This document shows positions 1 through 11,177 of a DNA stretch of 64,000 bases, piece by piece. The stretch is from NCBI RefSeq assembly GCF_026210795.1, contig NC_089438.1, forward strand, positions 2,997,501 to 3,061,500, given 5' to 3'. The translations under genes and the position numbers were made by a program. This DNA is from Rhizophagus irregularis (Eukaryota; Glomeromycota; Glomeromycetes; Glomerales; Glomeraceae). Below the pieces are notes generated by a model that did not search any database, was not told the origin of the DNA, and saw only the letters and a program-made list of their open reading frames with translations. The number at the start of each line of letters is the position of its first letter. The stretch's first letter is position 1.

Positions 1-242
1 ATAATTCTGGCCAAAATTAAGATTTACCGCATCACGTTACTTATATTTTTATTGATTAATGATCACGTGATCTGGTTTGTCGAATCTTTTACTAATAAAT
101 TGATCCGTTATAGAGCCGAAGATCCAGTTTATCGAATTTCACTGTGTATTATTGTTATTATTCTTAATTTCTAATAAATTTGCAGTTTGATCTTCCATTT
201 TATGTGAAATTCTAAAGAGTTAGAGCATCAACTTGTTTTTTT
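1..242. other. AT-rich flank with ATAATTCTGGCC at the window edge
   Basis: No coding segment is evident in this stretch. The first 12 bases are ATAATTCTGGCC, a motif that recurs on one or other strand at 28611, 29555, 36203, 46860 and 49027, so an element end may lie at or just outside the window edge. Confidence 0.3.
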
Positions 243-1186
243 TTGTTTCATGTAATTCATGTAAACAGCAAAATGGAGCTGAATATTCAGTACAATCAAT
301 AAAATCAGCAAGATTTGCTATTGCATGACATATTAACACATATTCTAAAATTCGTCCACAAGAAATTACAAATAAAAATATATATTCTGAAGTACATAAC
401 ACAATTACTGGCAAGATCAAACCTTTAACTGATCAGGGATTAGGTGAGATACATAGTACAGATGATTTTACACAAGAAAAGATTAAGAAAATTATTAATC
501 ATCCTGATTCCCCAAAAGGACTTATATGACACATATTTTGGCATAATGCTTTTGAATTAGCCCTTTGAGGTGTAGAGCATTATAATCTAAAGGTACAACA
601 ATTTTTTTAAAAAAAGGATGGTGGTATTGATGTTACATTTATAGATCTAATTTATAGATCTAAGTGTAATCAGAGGTCTTTAAGTGAATCTAATTCTAAA
701 GTTGAAGTAATTTCAATACCTGCTGATAATGCTCATATTCGAGATTATGAGCTTTATTTTAGTAAAAGACCACACTTTTACTTGAAACCTTGCAACAATA
801 ATAAAGGTAATATTATTTATTATGTAGTAATATGTTATCCTTTTTTACCTCTCTTTTAATTTTAAATAATTGAGTTTACGGGTTATTGTTTCAAATCTGC
901 TCAAATGAGACAAAAATCGGTAAAAGGACTTATGAAAGAAATTGAATAATAACTGAAATCGATTGTGATAAAAGAAAGTTCACAAATCATAGTGGATGAA
1001 AAACTTTTATTCAAATTTCAAAAAGTGAAGGAATTAGTGATATGATATGGTGTCTGCGTCACAGCATAAAATCCTCACTCTTTGGCTTATTATGAACGTC
1101 TCAAGTCTGTATTGCAGCAAAGTACATTATCGCAAATTAATTCTTTGATTTATGATGGTAAGAAAAGGATTGCACCTGTGGTTTAA
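243..1186 (+). pseudogene. DUF3504/Crypton-derived (ZMYM/QRICH1-like) recombinase-domain remnant
   Basis: Read through stops and shifts, this stretch gives a consistent chain of pieces: 'INTYSKIRPQ', 'LHNT'-like 'EVHNTITGKIKPLTDQGLGE', 'SPKGL' followed by 'FWHNAFELAL', then 'DYELYFSKRPHFYLKP' and 'SVKGLMKEIE', and last 'NPHSLAYYERLKSVLQQ'. The order and spacing match the DUF3504 domain of ZMYM- and QRICH1-type proteins, which derives from Crypton tyrosine recombinases; the last piece corresponds to the 'S..SYER' end segment. In-frame stops occur near 526, 569 and 607, and a probable intron lies between about 805 and 870. A further exon-like piece at 1360-1475 ('ESWSLLQRLNSNELNE', one stop) may belong to the same gene. 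No intact reading frame remains, so it is a fossil. It could be either a Crypton relic or a domesticated host gene; the sequence does not decide. Confidence 0.55.
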
Positions 1187-1949
1187 TGTATAAATAAATA
1201 CAATATATTTATTATTTTTCTTTTCATTAAATACATTATTGTCAAATGACAAAACTGCAAATTCTTTTTCTTCAGCCTCAGAAATTTTTAAAGATAAGAT
1301 TTGAATTATGAACTAATAATTCTTATGGTATAAAAAAATTATTATTTCTTTTTTTTAGAATCATGGTCACTACTTCAGCGGCTCAACTCAAACGAATTAA
1401 ACGAATGATCAACAAAACAAGAAATTATCAAGATGTTTTCAGAATTGTTTAATGTGAATAAATGATTTTTATATGAATTTTGTTATACATACACTTATAA
1501 ATAGCTTATTCTGACATAAAGTATAAATAGCTTATTATGATATTATAAAGTATAAATGAAATATCTAAAAATATAGAACAATAATTTTTAATAACGAATA
1601 AGAGAAACTAATAAAATAATCCTAAGTTTATGCTACTAGTCGATCAACAAAAATTTAACATTTGTTTGTCATACGTATAATATTTTTCGGAACTAATTCT
1701 TTCAAAATTGCATGAATAAACGAATAACTTTTTATTTTAAATATGTCTCATGTTTTTATTCCATATTTTTATTATAATTTTAAATAAATTGCCAATAAAA
1801 TATATACTGTATATTATTTAGGAGAAAGTATATGAAAGAGTATTAATAACTATGAAGAAGTAAATTTTTCATTATCCCTTCCCTTAATTATATCTAAATT
1901 ATTTTATAATAAGATATTGGCCTTAATCCTTGGTAAATCTTAATGGATA
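1187..1949. other. AT-rich spacer
   Basis: Apart from the exon-like piece at 1360-1475 noted with the DUF3504 remnant, I see only AT-rich sequence without a usable reading frame, RNA gene or clear repeat. Confidence 0.3.
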
Positions 1950-1951
1950 AT

Positions 1952-2095
1952 AATTAATCATGCGCAATATCATGATAAGGAGGAAGCCCTGTACAAACAT
2001 TTGCAAATCTATGAATGTCACTTTCTTGAGTATATTTCCTTCCTCTTAAAACTTCTTCTCCATAAACTTTTTTATGTTCATGTTACATTTGCTGG
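1952..2095 (-). pseudogene. Protein kinase C-lobe fragment
   Basis: Reading the minus strand gives 'VYGEEVLRGRKYTQESDIH' followed by 'VCTGLPPYHDIAHD' and a stop. This corresponds to the activation-loop end and helix F region of the TKL-type kinases abundant in glomeromycete fungi ('APEVLRGKxYTQxSDIYSFG...TGxPPYxDxxHD'). Compared with that pattern, the APE motif is altered to 'GEE' and several residues of 'YSFGIIMWE' are missing, so an internal deletion has removed part of helix F. No N-lobe, catalytic loop or DFG lies next to it. It is a scrap of a kinase gene, related to but not contiguous with the larger kinase pseudogene at 11.2-13.4 kb. Confidence 0.6.
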
Positions 2096-2109
2096 TTGGC
2101 ATAATCCTA

Positions 2110-2940
2110 ATAATAAAAGTATAATTTCTTATCACAATAAAAATCAATGATGAATTAATATTTTTTCTTTACAATCCTTTGTAAAGTATCAAAATTTTCT
2201 CTTCATTTCATTAGATTAAATCTATTATTTAAATGTTACTTTAACTGCCATTTTCTGCATATTCAATTATTATTGTAAATTAGATACATAACACTTCGTT
2301 ACCTAAGCCTTCTGTAATAATATGTGATTTTATCTAAAAAATAATTCATAATAATTTTATAAACTACCACTACTTGAAGATTACCAACTCCCACCACACG
2401 GACATGAAAGATTCTTACCAACCACAGCAACTACAATTACAACAATAACTATTGCAAACAAATGAAATTCAGCAAAACAACTATTACAATAAATAGAAAA
2501 TGCATTGCTTTCTTACGATCTATACTTCAATTAAAAATGTAAACATTGAAGTTTAAATAATCATGATAAATCTAAAATATAATTTTAACATATAGAATTT
2601 AACCAAAATTATTCTACTTCATAATACTAAAAAAAATTGTTCTTGAAAAAACAGAAATCATGAGCTTAACCTTTTTCAATATATTCTGTCAATGAAAGGG
2701 ATAATACAACTTTACATGTCCCCATAAATACAGAATGTATTAAATTTGTTTTATAATTGTATTTAATGTGTTATAAACATTTGAAATACACAATTAACCA
2801 TTTAATGCACATTTAGTACTTTATAAAATGGTACAGAAACATCTCAAGACCAGTAAAATTTATTTACATTTTTACTATAGATATTTAATAGATACTAATT
2901 AAATAAAATTGAATCATGTTTATTACCAAAACTCTTCAAT
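2110..2940. other. AT-rich spacer
   Basis: Nothing recognisable: no long reading frame, RNA gene or repeat seen. Confidence 0.3.
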
Positions 2941-2944
2941 TCGA

Positions 2945-3450
2945 AGTCAACAAGGATTACGCAATATTACCATTGGATAAAGAATTCCTGGCATATTATG
3001 CCAATTTGTACCCCTGGATTCTATTGTTTTTTCCAAAATTTCTTCTGGCATAAATTCCTTTAATTTCTTCCCATCATACATCCTCAAAATATTCTATTTT
3101 CTCAGTTACTTTTTTGACATTTTCCCAACTTTTTCTTTTTATTTTAAATCTTAACCATTCTTGGTTTTGTTCTAACGTTTTTACTTCTTACTTTATTTCT
3201 TTATAACCAATACCCATAATTCTTATTTTTCTTTTGAAAACTTATGTAATAATTTTCTCTTAAATCTTCTATTTCTTTAGCTAAACTTCCAGAAATTTCT
3301 AAATTATTTTTAATAATTTACCTTTTTCTTCTAGAAAATTCTCACATTTCATCAATTTTCTTAATAATTCTTCAATTCACTCCCGTTATGCTGTTCATGG
3401 TAAATGCGTTGCCCTTCATGATAGAATTTCAGATCAGCTGCTTACATAAC
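2945..3450 (-). pseudogene. Decayed coiled-coil coding fragments
   Basis: The minus strand contains short coding-like pieces in different frames: 'ADLKFYHEGQRIYHEQ' (shifted frame near 3440), 'ELLRKLMKCENFLEEKGKLL' near 3330-3390, and 'MYDGKKLKEFMPEEILEKTI' near 3020-3085. Charged heptad-like composition suggests a coiled-coil protein. Frame changes and stops separate the pieces. They lie directly downstream of the 106-residue frame at 3742-4062 on the same strand and may be its continuation. No family was recognised. Confidence 0.3.
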
Positions 3451-3741
3451 AAATCGATAAGAAGCAAAATCAAAAACCTTAACATATGATGTGTTTGTTC
3501 ATTAAACTGCATAACTCATGATAATAGTTAAACTCGAAAGCAATTTTTAAATATATCAGGATTGCTCAGAAATTCCTTTATAGTAATTGAAATTTAATGA
3601 TAGATAAAGGTAATATGTATCTTCATTTTAACCATTTCCCAAATTTAGCCTTTTCCTTTTCTATTGTACATATTTTTAACTATAATATTTAAAATTTCAG
3701 AAGAATAAAATAATGAAAATATTACATATGGATCACAATCA

Positions 3742-4062
3742 CTAAGTTCTTGCATTGTTGAAGGGAGGGCAAGATGATAATTTTGACACCATTCTCCTTC
3801 TTTCTGTTTCAATAATATTATTTTGATTTTCAGACTGTCTTCTAATTTCCAAAATTTCTTCTTGAACCTTCATTGTCATTAGTGTTTCAAGCCACTTCAC
3901 TTCCTTAGAGTAACCTATATTGAAGCGAACAGTCTTGTGAAATGAGGAGTAGACAGCAGATGATTGTGTTTGATGAAATTCAGTAATTAATATCTTCAAG
4001 TGGTGTTCTAACAAGTCACCATTAGCACCTGTAGCCGCATCTGACAAATGTAAAAAATCCAT
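3742..4062 (-). CDS. Hypothetical protein, possible 5' exon of a decayed gene (106 aa)
   Basis: An uninterrupted 106-codon frame starts with ATG at 4062. Its first half is mixed ('HLSDAATGANGDLLEHHLKI', 'HKTVRFNIGY') and its second half is charged and helical ('VQEEILEIRRQSENQNNIIE', 'TERRRMVSKL'), consistent with a short coiled coil near residues 65-95. Codon composition is less AT-skewed than the flanks, which is why I think it is or was coding. Charged fragments continue downstream on the same strand to about 2945 but are broken, so the whole locus may be a pseudogene of which this is the best-preserved exon. I do not recognise a family. Confidence 0.35.
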   Translation of the reverse strand: MDFLHLSDAATGANGDLLEHHLKILITEFHQTQSSAVYSSFHKTVRFNIGYSKEVKWLETLMTMKVQEEILEIRRQSENQNNIIETERRRMVSKLSSCPPFNNART

Positions 4063-4069
4063 AATTATT

Positions 4070-5400
4070 TCTGCTGGATTTCAGCTCCATGGCTAATATA
4101 GAGGCAAGTGTAGATAGTTTTGATAAAAAAAATTTGCTAGTAAAGCATATATTTTGAAGGAATAAATATTTAAATCCAAATTTGTGTTTGGATTACATAC
4201 ATAAATAAAAGTTTTTAAATTTAATTTTCTAATTATAATTCATAAAAATAAACCTATTACTAAAAATAAACATGGCATAAAAAACCATTTCATCTTCATA
4301 CTCATCTTCTTCTTAACATCTTGTAATCCATCAATTTTTTACTTAGTAAAATTTCTTTTGCTTAGAAAAATACAAATTTAAATATTTTTTTAAATAATTT
4401 GATACTGAAATATAGAATAAAAATAATGCTTTATAATGATTAAGAATTCATTATTAAAAATATTATTCAATTAAAAAATTAATTAATTCACTTTGTATGT
4501 TGAGAAAAATTTGCAATTATTGAAAAGAATTTAACATTAAAAATATAAAAATTAAATAAAAATTAAATAAAATTAAAAAATATTTATATGGAAGACAATG
4601 AAAGAAATTAAAAAAGAGAATAGTCTTAATAGTTTTCATGTGTCTTTGTAGTTATTGCATATATATTATGTCATGCATATTGTGTAGTGCTTTTTTGTCT
4701 GGAATGTAAAAAATTGCAAATATTACATTGGCTTTTAATGATTTTATGACTATGGTGAGTTTGCAAAGGATTGGAATTAAGATAAACTAAAGGAAATTTA
4801 TAGTTATAGTTTTGGATTTGTAAAGAAATATTTTTTTTAAAGAAAATAAAATATATTGATTAGGTATAAGTTGCATATTTTTTACAATAGTATGTATATT
4901 TTATATACTTTCTTATGTGAAATTCTCTTATCTGATCTTCCTCAGCTACAAAGTATATCAAAAATTAAAATAATCCTATTAACATTTAATTACAATCTTG
5001 AAATATTGATTATTAAAGATGTAATGAAAGAGGTAAGAAAAATTATTTCAAATAGAATAATAGTTTTATATCATCTATGATTGCTGCAAAATTTTGAATT
5101 TAATTTCTTTCATTCTGTCAAATTGTTAAGATAACTTGGTAAATATATAATTCTCTCCATATGATGTTTTTCAGATAACTGATTCTAATGTGATCGGAAT
5201 GGTTTATTTGAGCATTCATTGAATGGTATATGTATCAAAACAAGTTTACTTGCTTATTATCTTTCATTGGATAAATTCAAGACTATCTATAGTAGTTTTA
5301 CTTTAGGATTATTATCAATTGTTTTATATTTTTAATGCTGGTCTAGTAATTGAGTGTATCTTTCCATTATTTATTGTAAATTCATTCATAATCATTTTGA
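4070..5400. other. AT-rich spacer
   Basis: Short frames here have the biased I/L/Y/K composition expected of random AT-rich DNA. No RNA gene or repeat was recognised. Confidence 0.3.
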
Positions 5401-5689
5401 ATTAGCTTTCTAACATGTGATTTGTCTTGTTAAGATCTTGAATCATCAATATACCAATGTTTCCATTAAAAATTTCTATGTCAACTATGTCGACAAATGG
5501 AACGATCCCAAAAATACTTTCATATGAACCTATATGTACCATTCTAATATCTATTGTACTTGCATTATATTTAACAAATATTTCCACCATATATATAATA
5601 CTATAGATGAGACATCATACATGATCTATTCTTGAATTTATGTGTTCATTTGGACTCAAATTAAAAGAAAAAAAAATTACCTTATGGCA

Positions 5690-5880
5690 AAAATAATGAC
5701 GGCTCTTTATAATTTACTTTGAATGGTTGGGTTCGTGGTGAATATAAGCATTCTTTTGCAATGTGACCGTGTCCATAACATTTTAGACAGGAGCCTTTGT
5801 ATTCTTCAATAACATTCATGAATGCAAGGAAATGGGATCATCCTTCAATTCTTATGTGTTGGCATTTATTAAGTGTGATT
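5690..5880 (-). pseudogene. Gag-like CCHC zinc-knuckle fragment
   Basis: The minus strand reads 'CLKCYGHGHIAKEC' at 5748-5789, a perfect CX2CX4HX4C zinc knuckle, the RNA-binding motif of retrotransposon Gag/ORF1 proteins. Upstream on the same strand are 'INKCQHIRIEG' and 'FLAFMNVIEEYKGS'; downstream is 'YSPRTQPFKVNYKEPSLFLP' and then a stop. Stops bound the fragment. A 62-codon frame further along on the same strand (5402-5590) and charged fragments at 6120-6480 may be other parts of the same decayed element, but I cannot identify them. Confidence 0.5.
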
Positions 5881-6119
5881 TCCAATTTGTGTGATGCAAT
5901 TTATGCAATAGCCTAATAACTTTAATGATTTTTGAATCATAAGCTTTTTGAATTCTATATAATTTTTCTGAAGTACATAGAAGGATATCACTTATTAACT
6001 CGATAAAATACTAAACTTATAATGGATTTAACAAAAACTATTTAAGAAGTTAAGAATTATGTTCTTATAAAATTATGTAAAACGAGGTAAAAAAACCAGC
6101 TTTTAAAAAAACAAGCTTA

Positions 6120-6480
6120 TGTAAAATGTAAATGAACATTATTCATGTGAGTCATCTAGCTTGACCATTTTCGCAAATCTATACAATGTTTTCACATGCA
6201 TTTTTTTATCTTATACAAATTCAATCCTTTTTTTCTTTCTTCAATTTTTTTTCTGAAGTTCCTTGGGTTTTTATGAATCCTTTTATTTTTTGAAGCTCTT
6301 GAACTTTAACTTTTGAGTTGTTTGGCCTATTATTTTTTTTTATCTTCTGGACCTTTGCTTGCAAGTTGGCCAGTAGTTGGTTATTTACTATTTGTTTCAA
6401 AGGAAATTTATATCTTGGTTGGATAGAAATAGAAATACTTTAAAATTTTTGTTTTCAACTATAGTAAAAGGTTGCTGATC
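6120..6480 (-). pseudogene. Lysine-rich coiled-coil coding remnant
   Basis: Minus-strand reading gives 'NNQLLANLQAKVQKIKK', 'NSKVKVQELQKIKGFIKTQG' and 'TSEKKLKKEKKD' in one frame before stops. The composition fits a coiled-coil or ORF1-type region just upstream, on the same strand, of the zinc-knuckle fragment at 5.7-5.9 kb. It is too short and too biased to name. Confidence 0.3.
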
Positions 6481-6489
6481 TATAATAAT

Positions 6490-7600
6490 TCAATTAATAA
6501 ATAGTTTGTGTTTTCTTGTTGCTGCAACTTAGCAATCCAGAAACCTAATTTAGCTTTAGTTTTATTCATCATTTTAGTTTTTATTTTCATCAAGATGATA
6601 TTTTTCAGTTCCAATAGTTGTTATCTGCAAGTATTTAGTTCATTCTGTGTATTTTCCAATTGTTCTATCAAAAAGAAAATTATAATACCTAGAGTTCCAA
6701 GCTTATATGCTACATGTCCTGAAGCTAATTTGAAATACCAATAAGTTTTTATCCAATTATTTTTCCTTCATACCAAGTAATCAAACATTTTTATTAAATT
6801 TTAAAAAAATGGTTGATTTTTTTCTTTTCTGAAATAAATTTAGGTACTTATATATATGAGCGAGTAGTTTGAAAGCAATGCAAGTATAACTGAGAAAATT
6901 GTTTTTTTATGCATCTGTATCCTATATATTCTTTAAGTATATTAATGATTTTTGGTACTTTTTTGTATAAAGTAGGTTTGTTGTCTATTTAATAAAACTT
7001 CTTTGATAAATTTTACTGGAATTACATTAAGAATAATTATTATTATAGAATTGTAAACTATACAGTATTTTTGTTGTTCTTTTTCTTGTAGATCTACAAG
7101 CATATAAATAATAGTCTATTTAATAATAATAAATTTCAAAAGTTTTTAATTTATTATTTTCTTATTAAAAGTTTGCCATTTCTGATATTAACTTTTAGCA
7201 GTTTTTTTTGTTGTTTCAAGATGAATGACAATATACCATGACCAAAATATTTACAAGCTCCTTTTATAGACTAAGGAGAATGTCTGCATAAAATTTATCC
7301 ATAGTTGTTATGAATAAGAAGGATAAATATTATGAACGATTAATATGTATGGCCAATAATGGATTGTAATATTAGTTATATAACAAAAAATATTAATATG
7401 TATGAAATGGAGATAGTTGAAAAAATAATGAAGGTCAAAAACTTGCAATTGGATATGTTAACAATTACAATATTTCGTAAAACCAATAAAGTTTTACTAA
7501 AATAAGCTAGAGACCTAGAGCAAAAGGATTATTTGAATAAGAATTATAAATTCATAAAATTTCCTTCTTTATGAAGAGTTTGGTCCTCTGTAACAAGCTC
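6490..7600. other. AT-rich spacer
   Basis: The reverse strand of 6508-6744 gives one coding-like piece ('LIEQLENTQNELNTCR', then a stop), possibly coiled coil. Nothing else is recognisable. Confidence 0.25.
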
Positions 7601-7604
7601 CTTT

Positions 7605-8720
7605 ACCACTTGTTAAACATTTTTATTATCTGAACTTTGTACCAAGATGACAAATACTCTGCATTCTTCTGGAAAAGCTCTTTTTTCACTTCTTGTTGGC
7701 AAGCATATGAATGACAGAAATGACATTTTTGATGTTTTTTGAAGCTTTCTTGACATGGCTACCCTTCATTGAAATGACAATGCATGCACTCAATCTTTGA
7801 TAAGAATATTCTGATATAGCTTTAGTCCTGCTATTTGTACTTCTATAATTGTTTCCATAGAAAAAATCCAGTAGTTTTCAATGATACTAATATTACACTA
7901 TCTTCTGAATTATAATATTTGAAATTGAAGAGGATTACTTGCTCCCATAAGAAACATATTACTTGTTTCTATAAATTGTTAGAATACCCAGCTTGGGCCA
8001 CCCATGCATAGAAGAAAAAGCAGTATAGGAAGTAAGAGAAAAAGAGATTACAAAGTTTCTGAGTCCCCATTGTGAGTTTCATAGTAGGTCTACACCATTG
8101 GACACATAATTTGTTGGTATTCATAACTAAAGCAAACAATAGCTTTAGAAAAAGAGTTTTAAAAATTTAAAAACAAAAAAGCTTGTAAATTGCAAGCTCA
8201 TATATAGTATTAAAATAAATTTTGTCATTGTCTAGCCAAGTATTCTCATAAATATTCAAATAATATAGATAATAATTTAGAACCAGTTTATGTCCATAAA
8301 ATTAGAATAAATAAATTAATGAATTTACTAAATTATTCACTAGCTAGTTTGCAGTGTATGTTTCAGGTTATACTTCTTTTGATAGTTGTATAACAGGGTA
8401 AATTACTTATAGTAGAAATCAGGCCTCAATTGTTTGATTTATCTTTTACAAAAACCATTATTACTTCATGGTATTCATTTAAAACAGCCAAAAATACATT
8501 GAATGGTTGATTTTTTATGTTCCACACAAATGAAGCTATTTTAAATGTATGGTCACTTAGTATTCTATTATTTGACAAATTTTAATCTAATATCAGTAGA
8601 AACTTTAAAGTAAGAAAACTTGAACAAACTATCTCCCAAGACCCTTTTCCATTCCTCTTTAATCTTCCAAATTACTCTTGATGTAGCAATTTTAGAGATA
8701 AAGCATCCTTAGCTATTAAT
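7605..8720 (-). pseudogene. DDE transposase-like remnant ('DHTFK' type)
   Basis: On the minus strand, pieces appear in order: 'SRVIWKIKEEWKRVLGDS' (about 8670-8620); then, after a frame change, 'ILSDHTFKIASFV' and 'FNVFLAVLNEYHEV' (about 8570-8440). The 'DHTFK...LNEyhEV' pattern resembles the first catalytic Asp region of a family of fungal DDE-type transposases ('GDHTFKvxK...FtvlNEyneV'). Further downstream at 7605-7800 is a Cys/His-rich segment, 'CMHCHFNEG', then a stop, then 'HQKCHFCHSYACQQEVK', with a zinc-binding look. Stops near 8575 and 8430 and frame changes show it is dead. The family resemblance is from memory and moderate. Confidence 0.4.
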
Positions 8721-9500
8721 TATTTTAATTAAGAACATTAATTGAAATAGAAATTCCATCTGATTTTTTTTACTACTATATGTGACAATTTTTTTTCTTT
8801 AAGATTGTGATAATTGATTATTGGATATTTTATGGCAATTAGGATACATTCTAATAAATTAATCATTTTTAAATTGAAAGAAATATTTAAAGTATGACCA
8901 AACATGCCAAAAAGTAGAGTTTTCTTCGATTAGAATTATTGAATTGATAAATAATTTCTATTAATGAATTCTATTTCCTATATTGATAATAAGAATGCAT
9001 TTATCTCCTTATCAATTCTAAGAATAAATTCAAAATTATTATACTGAAATCCATCCAGCTATGATACCCAGTTTAAATATTTTCTTGTATTAAATTATTT
9101 AACAAAAATATTCAATATAACATGTCATAATATTTTAGTTATAATTTTCAATATATGCATAAACTTGTTTCTTTATTGTAATCAATCTTACTTTGAAGGA
9201 TTGGTTATTTTGAAATTCATCCTTTCTTACATATATGTTGAATACGGAAGATTTGCAAGTAATAATGTAAATTTATAATTTTAAGGAGTTGTGAATTTAA
9301 TATATTAAAAGGAATAATCCATAGGTAACATTTCTGCTAATATATTATTTGTATATATTACTATGAAATATGAATATTAAATTTTATTAATGGAAATGCT
9401 CTATAAAACTAATTTTCTCTAATAACAAGCATAATGAAATAAGTATATTAGAAAAATATTTAAATTTTAAAAAAGGGAAAAAATATTTTTGGAATGGTGG
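8721..9500. other. AT-rich spacer
   Basis: No recognisable gene, RNA or repeat. Confidence 0.3.
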
Positions 9501-9520
9501 AATGGCTTGCAAAGTTCTAC

Positions 9521-9550
9521 TTATAAAGTCAATCATGTGCAACAATAACT
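9521..9550 (-). promoter_or_regulatory. Promoter-like module shared with the kinase pseudogene
   Basis: The plus-strand sequence from AGTCAATCATGTG through ACAATAACT (9527-9550) matches 13475-13498 at 23 of 24 bases. Read on the minus strand, both copies are followed at once by a TATA-like run (here TTTATAAG). At 13.4 kb the module sits about 55 bp before the kinase reading frame, so this copy may be the orphan promoter of a lost paralogue. No gene is visible downstream of it here. Confidence 0.35.
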
Positions 9551-11177
9551 ACCATAATACTTTACTGATCACAAGCATCTAATCAAATGCTTTGATCTGT
9601 TTTTTATTTTTGTTGTTGAGGCTTTTTCATAAATAATGAAAAAGCCTTTATTTTTTTTGATAATCAATACATCATAATTTAATATAATTCCATTTTTATC
9701 AAAAAATATGATAATTTTTTTACTTTGGTTTTTTCTTGACTTCATTGATTTGCAACATATATTTAATGAGAATAGATAGCTAAATGAGAGAAAACTCATA
9801 ATCCTTACAATAACAGGCTTAAAAATTCTTTTATAATGAAATTATTATATCAATAATGTTTATAACATTATGTAAAGAAAAAGCTTGCCATAGCCACCAG
9901 TCTAAGCCAGAAGGCTTTAATCTTAAGTGGTTGAAGATTACATATCATATAATCACCTGAGGCCCAAGTGAAAATTGGTCTGGTAACTTTATTATGCTGA
10001 CACAACTTACGTCATAGGGTGATACAAATGAATCATCTGTTATTTACAATATAATAACCAATAATTCATGAAGAATCATTTTTTGTTAGAATCAATCAGA
10101 TTACATTACAAAAAATTTAAACATAATACCTCAATATGGTATTTACAAACCAAATTGTAGTTATAAACAGATTAACAGATTTCTCTTTAATAACTTAACA
10201 AGAAATTGTCATTTGGGTACAATGATAAATGATTACAATTTCAATCATCGTATGAAAATTCAAAAAATATAATATTCACATAGGGATATAGATTTTCTTT
10301 CGACCTTCAATTGTACATATATTGAAATAAGTTGTTTGTGAAAAAGAAAAGTTAAATAAATAACAAATACATAAGAAAAATTAATAAATTCATAAATTTC
10401 TATTGTATTAATTATTAGATAATTTTAACCTGCTCAAGAATTTTGGGTCATTTAATCCAATAAAATTTACTTGTCCATTTTTAATTTTTTAATTATTTAC
10501 TATTACTATTATTTTTTTTAGACGTCATATAACACACATTATATTGTATCTTAATTTATAGATTGGGATGGAGACCTTCTGTTTTCTAACATTCTATTAC
10601 CTTTTTGTGAACAAAAATACTGAACTGGAAACATTATTTTACTATTTTTTTTAATTACACATTTGAACAATTATTAGTTAGATATCGACAGAAAAAAAAA
10701 TTATTTCGAAAACTAATAAATAAACAAAATACGGATAGTAAAGAAAATTGCTAAAGCTTGATATTATATCCATTATATTGTTCATAAGAATTTAAATATA
10801 ATAATGAATTGAACCATAAAAAAAAATTCAAACTTCAAAATTTTATTAGAAATTACCAAAAAAAATTGATATATTATATATAATACAGTAATTTGTTAGT
10901 TAAATGGTAAATAAGATTCTTTCAGTGATTTTCTTGACCTGATAAACATACTTCTCAGTTGACCGTTAAAAGCCCATAATGCCAACTCTTTTAAGTGAAT
11001 TATCTAATCATAATACATAATTGAATAATTTTATGAAGTAATTATTGATAAGTTATAAATATAAAAAAAAAAAGAAAACAAATTATTTATATTACAAACT
11101 AAGAATCATGATTAGATATTTAATCTCACTACTCTAGTACCAGTGTTTAAATAATTTATACATATAAAAAATATCAT
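9551..11177. other. AT-rich spacer
   Basis: A 76-codon minus-strand frame at 9569-9799 is K/I/N/F-rich and looks like random AT DNA. A slightly GC-richer stretch at 9890-10020 holds nothing I recognise, including no tRNA cloverleaf. Confidence 0.3.

Noticed and set aside
220-420. 66-codon minus-strand frame
   Set aside because: Antisense of the DUF3504-like remnant, whose plus-strand reading is better supported.
9890-10020. GC-richer stretch considered as a tRNA or other RNA gene
   Set aside because: No acceptor pairing, no T-loop GGTTCGA-type sequence and no cloverleaf could be drawn. No tRNA was found anywhere in the window.
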